Of a stretch of 64,000 nt of DNA, positions 58,801-64,000 are shown in pieces; the first letter of the stretch is position 1; every line of letters begins with the position of its first letter. Origin of the DNA: Chloranthus sessilifolius (lineage: Eukaryota; Streptophyta; Magnoliopsida; Chloranthales; Chloranthaceae); the NCBI GenBank assembly GCA_021018995.1, contig CM037590.1, positions 107,881,097 through 107,945,096 of the forward strand. Reading direction: 5' to 3'. The translations under genes and the position numbers were made by a program. Below the pieces are notes generated by a model. That model was given only the letters and a program-made list of their open reading frames with translations, searched no databases and was not told the DNA's origin.

Positions 58801-60848
58801 AGTTACTCGAGCCGAGTGCACCTGAGCCATTAGTGTCACTTGATTCAATAACACATGAGTCGGTTACATGTGAGTCGTTAACGTCGCATCCACATGAGAG
58901 TATCGAGTCCATAGTCACGCATGCACATCATAATCTCGAGTTGCATACTGCTCTACATTTCAAGTCTTATTCTGCATTGCATGCCGAAATTAAACAGAAG
59001 ATTAATTCAAGCAACAAGCACTACAAATTATTTGCTAATACTTCGACTACCGAGCGTACATGGGCCAGTTATGAAAGAGTTTGCCGCTTGTGTTCTCATA
59101 ATCTCGACCGATATCGCGATTACACTTCATCGAAGATGACTTCCTTTGGGTCCGGGAGAGTTGATGAGAAGCTTCAAAAATATTTGGTAGTGCGTTGGCA
59201 AGCCGGGTTATTTGGTTCGTCGAGGAGAGGATTACAGTGTGTGTCACGCTACAATCAATTGAGATCGAGATCATGATCATACGCCACCCAGTGCCGAGAT
59301 TGTTTGGATTAGTTGCAAAGACTTCCACCGATCGGGTCCCGATACACTTGATCAGTATCACATGCCTATTTCATTGTAGATGAAACATTTTGAGTGGGGG
59401 AGAATGACGGGGAACGTCAAGATCGAGAGCATTAGATTTGGACCACATCAGTTCTATCGGCGTCGGAAGAAGGGTAGAGAGAACCCGAGTACCGCAACTT
59501 CAAGGGAGAAAAGAAGGCTGAAACCATCATCAGAAAATCAGTACAACAGGTCTTTGTGAATAGTTCCATGTGTATGTGCCTGCAGGTCTTGTGAACAATA
59601 TAACGGATGTGAAGGGTGGAATAACCACGGCGCCAACGCAGAGTTTCTATTTTATGGGGAAAAACTGTCTTTTTAGTTTTAATTTCTTTTAGGACTCTTT
59701 TTTATTTCGAATTAATGATTGGTGGCCTATATAAAAAGGCTTGTAAACACTTTTTTTTAGTTGATTGAATATTTGAATGCATTATTGCTTGAGTATTCTT
59801 TGCCTGAGATGGGTTTGGTGTGAGACCAAGGAAGTGATTCCCATCTATTCTCCTTGATCTATTATTGTCTTTGCTCTATATTTTCTCTGTTAATCCATTA
59901 CCCATATTGAATCCCTTATCCAAACGCAAAACCTATATCCATCAGAAACCCTAGTTTTCATACGGGCCATCAAACCTAACAAATTCTATAACCCTAGTTC
60001 AGACCCTTGAATCTACATCGGATCGAAGACGAGCGCCTAAGCCTGGAAAAGCTAGAGTCCTATCTCTAAGCCCGATCTTGCCTCAAATCTAACGAGACTT
60101 GCACATCAGATTGGACACCCTACTCGGATCTCGCATGATTTACCTACCGAAATTCTACAAACCCGAAGGTACGTGATAGTTTTGAGATTACTCTTGAATT
60201 AATTTTATTTAATTTCGGCAAATCGCATCAAAATCATATTCACGCATTTTAGGGTTCCCGTCTTGAGTCAAAATCATTCCAGAGACATCTCATTTTGTTT
60301 GTTTTCTTCTCCAGTTCCTAAAGTACTTTACCAGCGGCCGTCATGTTTACCAAAGGTCCTTGTCGCGTTTACTAGATCTAATATACAGTGGTGATCCAAT
60401 GCTGAATTTGTTGCCTTGATCCAATGCTCCCATCTTCTTCTAGTTTTATGGAGTTTAACCAACAAAAAGTCGTCAATAGGAACAAGGATCGTCCATGAAG
60501 ATTAGTGCATCTATAACTGAGTTTGTGCGGGAAGTCTCTTGTTGAGAAAGAAGAAATTTGGAGACCTCAATAGGCACAAGGGTCGTCCATGGAGATTAGG
60601 GCATCTATAACTGAGTTTGTTCATGAAGTCTCTTGTTGAGGAAGAAGAAAGTTGGTAAAAACTCACGAAGGAAGAAGTTTTGCACGGAAGTCTTTTATTA
60701 AAAAATTAAACTCACGAGACTAACACACCCACGAGATATCCGCCTAACCAAACCCATCACTTACTTGAGTTGAATTAAGACATGTGTTGCATGCTAAAAC
60801 ACTCATACAGTGTTTCAATGTTGTGTTTCTATTCCAGTGACCCCTTAA

Positions 60849-60891
<43 letters not shown>

Positions 60892-61840
60892 TGGGAAAGG
60901 GGCGTAGAGATATCTCTACGCCAATTGCAATGGGCGCGACACGTATCGCCTCTTTTGTGAAGTGATGGGTGGCATGGGGCCCACTTTACTATGGTTAAAC
61001 TTTTAAAATATTTTAAAAGTTATATTCCTTTTCAGCCGTCATTCTTGACTTTTTAAAAAGTCTTTTTAAAGGCTCTTTTCTCTCTTTTTCTAAGAAAGTG
61101 TCCGACTTACTTTTTCAAGTATATTTTATTCAAAAAATATGAGCACCCAGTAGCAAAGCGCTAGTACCTCGGCAGTGAAGCGCTGGCACCCCGATAGCGA
61201 CGCACTGACACCCCGGCGCCGAGGTGCCGACACTTCCCTAAAAAAAAAATGGAGCGTCGTGCTGCTTTTAGGGGAGGCGCGATAATTTTTTATTTTTATT
61301 TTTTATCGCGCCGGTGCCCTAAAAGCAGTGCTAATGCCCCTAAAACTAGGAGCCGACGCTTCGATAACAAAATTATTTATTTATTTATTATTATTTTTTA
61401 TCGAAGCGCCTGTGCCTCTTAAACGAAGCACCGACGCTCCTAAAGCGAGGCGCCACCTTGATATAGAGGCGTTGGCGCCCCGATGCTAGCACTGCTAGCT
61501 GGTGCCAATGCCATACCAAGTGTGCCGCCTCGCTATTGTGTCGGCTTCTGAGGTGCTACCGTTTCACTACGGGGCGCCATATTTTTTGAGTAAAATATGC
61601 CTGAAAAAGTAAGTCTAACACTTTCTTGGAAAAATAGAGAGAAGAAAGAGAAAAGAAAGAGACTTTAAAAAAGTCAAGAATGACGGCTGGAAGGATATTT
61701 AGCTTTTAAAATATTTAAAAAGTGTAACCCTAGTTGGTAAAGTGGGCCCCATGCCACCCATCACTTCACAAAAAGGCCGCTACGTGTCACGCCCATATCA
61801 ATTGGCATAGAGATCTCTATGCCTGGGGGCATATCCCCGG

Positions 61841-61879
<39 letters not shown>

Positions 61880-63317
61880 ATCTTTGTGGAATATTGATGC
61901 AATAGAATGGGTGGGTGTCTTCATGCAACAGAATGGGTAGGTAACAATTTGCTTGACTAAACCTTTGAGGGATTGCCTGGTCCATTAGCGATTCCAAATG
62001 CTGTGCCCTGGACTCGTTACTAAGATCTCAGACATAATATAATTATTGCATAATGCAAGATACGCACACCACAAAAATTTACTTCACTAGCATCCATCAG
62101 ATAAATGGAAAGCCTTTTAGATACGAGCAATAAGAGTGGTTTGTGTGCCTCTGCATTGTTTGGTCAAATGCAATTTATGTATATTTTCCGGAATGAGTAA
62201 GTTGAGACTGCTGGTTGATGGTTTACAAGTGTTACAAATCTTGTTGGGAAAATGTGGATGAGCAAGGAGGCATTTTTATATATGAAATTTTGTACTGTAT
62301 TTGCATTTTATATGCAACAAGAGCAGTCCATATTGGTGCCCAGGAGGCATCTTTTCGCCACTTCATTGAGTTCAGGAAAGACTTCATGTCTGAGTTTTGA
62401 AAGGATCCAGTAGTCGTCTACATTTGTTAAATAGTACATTGTCCTTTCGGTTTTATATTAGGGAATTCATCTTGCTACATTACCCTCAAAATGACGAAGT
62501 CAAATAAGTATTCTTTGCACTTCTTTCTGATGAATTGATCCAAGATGAGATGTGAGAGGTTTAGAAAACTCCTTGGAAAGAAACTTTTGTAAGCTAGGAT
62601 GTGTTCTGTTTCTTCAAGTTTGAAGAGAATTATTCATAAAGAAACATGATAAGTTTGGAAGGACAGATGAAATACTCTACGAAATTTGTGTGCAATGAGG
62701 GGAAACCACGGTTTGTTTATCGGTATAAAGTAGTGGACAGAGTTCAATGAGAAACAAATCCTTGTCATTTTTTCTTTTTGTACTTCAATGGAAGGATTAA
62801 AAATATTGGTATCAGGATTCCACTCTTGGGCTGCCTTTGTCTCGTGTATAAATGTTTTCTCTGTATTCATTTTTTGCAGGGTTTTTTCTCATGTTATTAA
62901 TCTGTATTTGTCACTGAATTAATGTCTTATCTTAGCTGAAAAAGGCTGTAGATATTGTTTTATTCTTCTGTTAGGCTAAGTGCAACATGAATACTAGTCT
63001 TAAATTCTTTATGCAACTTTTATTTTGTGTCTAGTATCACACTCACTTCTGATGTTGCCTTTTTTGCAGGAATGGTGGCCGCTCTAACCAATGAGAGTGC
63101 TACCAGCAAATCAGTATACTTTGCCCACTGCACATCAGAAATGATATTTATTACTCACTTGTTGACAGAAGAACCAGAGAAACTTGCTGGCCCTTTGCTA
63201 GCTGATACTTATGTAACCCTATTGAAAGGTCGTAATGCATGGTATGGCCAAATGTTAGCCAAGGGGGAGTTGAGTCTAGACATGGGTGATAGCATCAAAG
63301 GCAAGGGCATGATTCAG
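43181..63317 (+). CDS. GPDHC1: NAD-dependent glycerol-3-phosphate dehydrogenase, cytosolic plant type (exons 1-3; 3' end outside window)
   Basis: Joined exons 43,181-43,826, 45,671-45,892 and 63,070-63,317 give 372 codons without stops; the family is about 460 residues, so roughly 90 are missing to the right. It reduces dihydroxyacetone phosphate to glycerol-3-phosphate with NADH, feeding glycerolipid synthesis and NADH/NAD balance in the cytosol. Visible motifs: the Rossmann nucleotide loop GVGAGAWG (43-50), SLAKG (190-194), GGPN (227-230), the catalytic-lysine block GGLKN (279-283) and GRNAWYG (343-349). No transit or signal peptide is evident. Intron phases agree (Thr codon split at exon 1/2, Gly at exon 2/3; exon 3 ends at a codon border). 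Intron 2 is 17,177 bp and packed with transposons, but the coding sequence is intact. The symbol follows the Arabidopsis paralogue family; a GPDHC2-type name is equally possible. Confidence 0.93.
43827..45670 (+). other. Intron 1 (1,844 bp)
   Basis: GTAAGT donor and a GGCAG acceptor. It contains a T-run (43,909-43,922), a repeat fragment with TATCG-rich sequence ending TTTAAAACCAAGG (about 43,990-44,180) that resembles one end of the hAT-like MITEs, and a SINE-like unit (44,180-44,345). The remainder shows nothing notable. Confidence 0.8.
44180..44345 (+). mobile_element. SINE-like tRNA-derived repeat in intron 1
   Basis: It begins near GGTGTGATGGCCAC and contains a B-box-like GTTTGAATCC (about 44,231-44,240). 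A body follows with GCTGACTCGGCATGGGCTTACTTGGG and GTGCCCCTGGGA, then an A-rich tail with AAAATAAAAATG. This layout fits plant SINEs. No clear target-site duplication was found. Confidence 0.55.
45671..45892 (+). CDS. GPDHC1: Exon 2 of the glycerol-3-phosphate dehydrogenase gene
   Basis: 222 nt, residues 216-289. The acceptor is GGCAG at 45,666-45,670 and the donor is GTAAAT at 45,893. It encodes the [14 protein letters not shown] segment and the substrate-binding GGLKN motif, and is highly typical of plant cytosolic GPDH. Confidence 0.93.
46404..46773 (+). repeat. Left LTR of the TRIM
   Basis: 370 bp, TGTTGG...CCAACA. It differs from the right copy at about thirty scattered bases and a single-base gap. 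Confidence 0.92.
47421..47789 (+). repeat. Right LTR of the TRIM
   Basis: 369 bp. It is preceded by a purine tract and followed by the ACTTG target-site duplication. Confidence 0.92.
47845..47985 (+). repeat. Irregular AGTCAAAT repeats
   Basis: About ten variants of ATAGTCAAAT (also TTTGATCAAAG and GGTCAAAT) lie in 140 bp, without a fixed period. No gene is seen in 47,795-48,550. Confidence 0.6.
48559..48886. mobile_element. hAT-type MITE (about 328 bp)
   Basis: Inverted ends: TAGGGCTGTCAATGGGTTGG at 48,559 and the complement of TAGCGTTGTCAACAGGTTGG at 48,886. The left 8-bp flank is CTCGTCTC (48,551-48,558). The right copy, CTCCTCTC, is found at 56,035-56,042, on the other side of the gypsy element that later inserted at the MITE edge. 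It is internally rich in GACCCAACCCGA phrases. Confidence 0.8.
48888..49947 (-). repeat. 3' LTR of the intron gypsy element
   Basis: Matches 54,958-56,030 from TAACGCGGGAC (TGACGCCGGAC in the other) to the GTGTCCATGATGT block. The last 10-15 bases at the inner side differ between copies, so that border is approximate. Contains a perfect 20-bp palindrome at 49,657-49,676. Confidence 0.85.
49657..49676. repeat. Perfect 20-bp palindrome in the gypsy LTR
   Basis: GTTCTCGCTCGAGCGAGAAC. It is also present in the other LTR at 55,738-55,757. Shorter TCGCTCGAGCGA relatives lie at 49,731-49,742, 55,721, 55,812 and 55,861. Confidence 0.95.
50100..51240 (-). pseudogene. Integrase of the intron gypsy element
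   Basis: The frame at 50,868-51,227 encodes [41 protein letters not shown], which is the zinc-binding end and first catalytic Asp region of integrase. The 50,806-51,027 frame covers the second region; its D-x-G/K-F site reads as [12 protein letters not shown], with the Asp kept. The 50,453-50,809 frame carries [15 protein letters not shown]...[11 protein letters not shown] and the C-terminal [15 protein letters not shown] block. A 121-bp tandem duplication lies just downstream. Confidence 0.88.
50278..50519 (-). repeat. 121-bp tandem duplication in the integrase C-terminal region
   Basis: Units at 50,278-50,398 and 50,399-50,519 both begin CCTAAAAGGTCCG and end CTTATGCGA. They differ at about a dozen bases. 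The length is not a multiple of three, so the duplication shifts frame. Confidence 0.9.
51370..52590 (-). pseudogene. RT and RNase H of the intron gypsy element
   Basis: At 51,929-52,366 the frame reads [49 protein letters not shown] and [14 protein letters not shown]: the RT palm, YFDD active site and thumb of Ty3/gypsy chromoviruses. The remainder (51,370-51,928) holds RNase H pieces, ending with the [13 protein letters not shown] motif. Upstream (52,440-52,590) [12 protein letters not shown] is readable. Several stops break it. Confidence 0.88.
52844..54039 (-). pseudogene. Protease and zinc-finger region of the intron gypsy element, split by a MITE
   Basis: The 52,844-53,482 frame (212 codons) encodes [21 protein letters not shown], i.e. 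the aspartic protease active site with D-N-G-S in place of D-[ST]-G-[AS], followed by [19 protein letters not shown]. At 53,820-54,039 a segment reads [26 protein letters not shown]. It is a CCHC-like knuckle in which the first spacing is distorted (C-x-x-x... G-H-x-x-x-x-C kept). A 309-bp MITE separates the two. Confidence 0.78.
53497..53805. mobile_element. MITE inside the gypsy element (309 bp)
   Basis: Inverted ends: CATGGATCAAAATATCG at 53,497 and the complement of CATGGATCAAAATCTCGG at 53,805. Flanks are a perfect 8-bp duplication, GCTAGGTG (53,489-53,496 and 53,806-53,813). The interior is full of GTATCG/CGATAC phrases. The CATGG start and 8-bp duplication resemble those of the 39,879-41,718 element. 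Confidence 0.92.
54040..54830 (-). pseudogene. Gag of the intron gypsy element
   Basis: Frames at 54,483-54,671 (Asp/Glu/Arg-rich, [15 protein letters not shown]...) and around 54,240-54,480 on the minus strand resemble the N-terminal acidic part and core of chromovirus gag. The region starts close to the primer site at 54,941-54,952. Stops and shifts are frequent. Confidence 0.6.
54941..54952 (-). other. Primer-binding site of the intron gypsy element
   Basis: The minus strand reads TGGTATCAAAGC, one base from the initiator-Met tRNA primer sequence TGGTATCAGAGC. It lies 5 nt from the LTR end. Confidence 0.85.
54958..56030 (-). repeat. 5' LTR of the intron gypsy element
   Basis: Plus-strand start TGACGCCGGAC, end CCCCGCCA just before GCTAC. 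A minus-strand TATA-like TATAAAAGAGG lies at about 55,581-55,591. It carries five TCGCTCGAGCGA-type palindromes between 55,721 and 55,875. Confidence 0.88.
56036..57127 (+). other. Intron 2 sequence without recognisable gene
   Basis: AT-rich intronic DNA. A short palindrome GCAGCGTGAAACGCTGC lies at about 56,737-56,753, and a small tandem repeat TCTCATTATATTCTTCTC at 57,013-57,050. Confidence 0.6.
57133..58004 (+). repeat. Left LTR of the deleted gypsy derivative
   Basis: TATA-like TATATAAAG at 57,450-57,458. It includes tandem CAGCGTGCTGTGAA units (about 57,278-57,345) that the right LTR lacks. Confidence 0.9.
58178..59276 (+). pseudogene. Gag fragment joined to an integrase-C-terminal-like fragment
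   Basis: Frames begin at 58,178-58,384 ([20 protein letters not shown]..., with a [10 protein letters not shown] phrase) and continue at about 58,400-58,555 as [40 protein letters not shown], a retrotransposon-gag core. The next frame, 58,680-59,276 (198 codons), has a Ser/Thr/His-rich stretch with repeated THES/THDS units, then [22 protein letters not shown]. That last block matches the integrase end of the other gypsy element (50,560-50,640). So the two ends of gag-pol are fused by a deletion. Confidence 0.75.
59405..60270 (+). repeat. Right LTR of the deleted gypsy derivative
   Basis: 866 bp, TGACGG...GAGTCA. It aligns with the left LTR over most of its length. A block of about 100 bp (59,547-59,645) is unlike the left copy. 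Confidence 0.9.
60473..60655 (+). repeat. Tandem duplication, 94-bp period, in intron 2
   Basis: Units start at 60,473 and 60,567 with TCAATAGG-ACAAGG-TCGTCCATG and end with GTCTCTTGTTGAG-AAGAAGAAA. They are about 90 percent alike by eye. Not coding. Confidence 0.85.
60851..60889. repeat. (AT)n microsatellite, left flank of the foldback element
   Basis: Uninterrupted AT dinucleotides, 39 bp. Confidence 0.95.
60890..61840. mobile_element. Foldback-type element with long terminal inverted repeats (951 bp)
   Basis: The first about 275 bp (60,890-61,165) are the inverted complement of the last about 270 bp (61,570-61,840). Shared blocks include TGAAGTGATGGGTGGCATGG, GGGGCCCACTTTAC, GCCGTCATTCTTGAC and the CAAAAAATATG block. 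Each end carries its own perfect palindrome (60,901-60,922 and 61,804-61,823). The middle has two hairpins with AT-rich loops, stems GGCGCGATAA (61,276/61,303) and GCTTCGATAA (61,358/61,398), and further GGCGCC-rich phrases. No protein is encoded. No clear target-site duplication was seen because both flanks are microsatellite. Confidence 0.85.
61841..61879. repeat. (CT)n(AT)n microsatellite, right flank of the foldback element
   Basis: CT dinucleotides for 20 bp followed by AT dinucleotides. Confidence 0.95.
61880..63069 (+). other. 3' end of intron 2
   Basis: No recognisable repeat or gene. The intron ends with a pyrimidine-rich stretch and TTTTTTGCAG at 63,060-63,069, a strong acceptor. 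Confidence 0.7.
63070..63317 (+). CDS. GPDHC1: Exon 3 of the glycerol-3-phosphate dehydrogenase gene
   Basis: 248 nt, residues 290-372, from [20 protein letters not shown] to GKGMIQ. The end at 63,317 is set by the family, which continues with a GVSAV-type block after MIQ, and by the codon phase. The donor is GTGCGG, a weaker match than the others. If unspliced, the frame runs on to a stop at 63,456-63,458. Confidence 0.88.
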
Positions 63318-63562
63318 GTGCGGGTCATAAACACTAGAGCATTGTTGCAAAAGATGGGTCATAAACTGTTTCGTACCCATCCAAATCAAGTGCAGATCAT
63401 GAATCTTCTTTTATTTAAGAACATGGCACTCCCCAGCCATCACTCACCACAAGTATAACATGAATCTCAAATATTTGTCATGTCAAACACCTGTCAAATA
63501 CTGGGGGGCATTAGTACTCTTTTTTCTATTGGTTTCTAGCATTAGTAATATCTTGAGGGATC

Positions 63563-63642
63563 GGGCCTGTAGCTCAATGGAAGGTGCATGATAACACAGC
63601 CTTGAGGTTGCAGGTTCAATCCCACCTTACCTATAAAAAAAA
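63563..63642 (+). mobile_element. tRNA-like SINE fragment in intron 3
   Basis: TGTAGCTCAATGG resembles a pol III A box and GGTTCAATCCC a B box, about 40 nt apart, followed by an A-run (63,634-63,642). Acceptor-stem halves do not pair, so it is not a working tRNA. Probably a short tRNA-derived SINE or tRNA relic. Confidence 0.5.
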
Positions 63643-63745
63643 ATGTTGAATATGTAGATTTGACGTATTTTCCTTTATCTCAAGAAAGTTGATATGAACT
63701 ACTGTATTGTATGACTTTTAGCAACCTTTTAAGCATACTTTGCAA

Positions 63746-63746
<1 letters not shown>

Positions 63747-63831
<85 letters not shown>
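63747..63831. repeat. (AT)n microsatellite in intron 3
   Basis: About 85 bp of AT dinucleotides with one C interruption near 63,756. Such runs commonly vary in length between individuals. Confidence 0.95.
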
Positions 63832-63833
<2 letters not shown>

Positions 63834-64000
63834 CCACATTATCCTATAAATGTTATGGACATGCATGTGTTTAGTTTGCCAGCTTGGAGATGTAACGCTA
63901 GCCATTTAAATTTCTATGGTAATTCAGTGAGTCAAGGAAGAAAAGGTATAGTTGACTTAGAGACTTGCCTGAGTCCACTAGTCAATCAGTCTCTTCCAAA

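Larger units (their letters stand above)
57133..60270 (+). mobile_element. Internally deleted Ty3/gypsy derivative (3.1 kb)
   Basis: LTRs at 57,133-58,004 (872 bp) and 59,405-60,270 (866 bp) start TGACGGGGAACG and end GTCA. A perfect primer site TGGTATCAGAGC lies at 58,009-58,020, and a purine tract GAGTGGGGGAGA precedes the right LTR. The target-site duplication is perfect, AAATC (57,128-57,132 and 60,271-60,275). Inside are a gag piece and a fragment like an integrase C-terminus, but no protease, RT or integrase core. LTRs are close to identical outside one swapped segment, suggesting a fairly recent copy. Confidence 0.93.

Noticed and set aside
63563..63642. Functional tRNA gene
   Set aside because: A- and B-box-like motifs exist, but the acceptor and T stems do not pair and an A-run follows, so a SINE or tRNA relic is more likely.

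Overview
This window is nuclear DNA of a flowering plant. It holds a single host gene and a dense, nested set of transposable elements. The gene has canonical GT/AG introns and encodes a plant cytosolic-type NAD-dependent glycerol-3-phosphate dehydrogenase. The repeats are plant Ty3/gypsy (Tat, Athila and other lineages), a TRIM, hAT-like MITEs, SINE-like units and a foldback element. The species cannot be named from this evidence.

Layout. 1-14,661: a decayed Tat-lineage element on the minus strand (element 1), with its 5' LTR at 12,290-14,661, gag-PR-RT-RNase H-archaeal-type RNase H-integrase running leftwards, and an intron-containing antisense accessory gene remnant at 1-1,786; its 3' LTR would lie left of the window. 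14,662-18,765: the 3' end and 3' LTR of a related element on the plus strand (element 3), so two related LTRs face each other as a long inverted repeat. 18,791-21,137: a probable solo LTR. 21,138-34,378: a second decayed Tat-lineage element on the minus strand (element 2), with a hAT-type insertion splitting its RT. About 35,000-39,251: the 3' part of an Athila-like element on the plus strand; a solo LTR of the same family lies inside a hAT-like element at 39,879-41,718.

43,181 to beyond 64,000: the glycerol-3-phosphate dehydrogenase gene. Exons 1-3 (43,181-43,826; 45,671-45,892; 63,070-63,317) give 372 codons; the C-terminus is outside the window. Intron 2 is 17.2 kb and about three quarters transposon: a TRIM (46,404-47,789), a hAT-like MITE (48,559-48,886), a minus-strand Ty3/gypsy element (48,888-56,030, itself hit by a MITE at 53,497-53,805), an internally deleted gypsy element (57,133-60,270) and a foldback element (60,890-61,840). 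Target-site duplications fix most of these boundaries and give the order of some insertions.

The retroelement reading frames are broken by stops and frameshifts, so they are relics. The dehydrogenase exons are intact with consistent intron phases, so the gene looks functional. The least explained signals are short palindromes and hairpins in the LTRs: a hairpin series with a constant 8-nt loop and changing stems in the element 1/3 LTRs, and unrelated palindrome clusters in four other LTR families.
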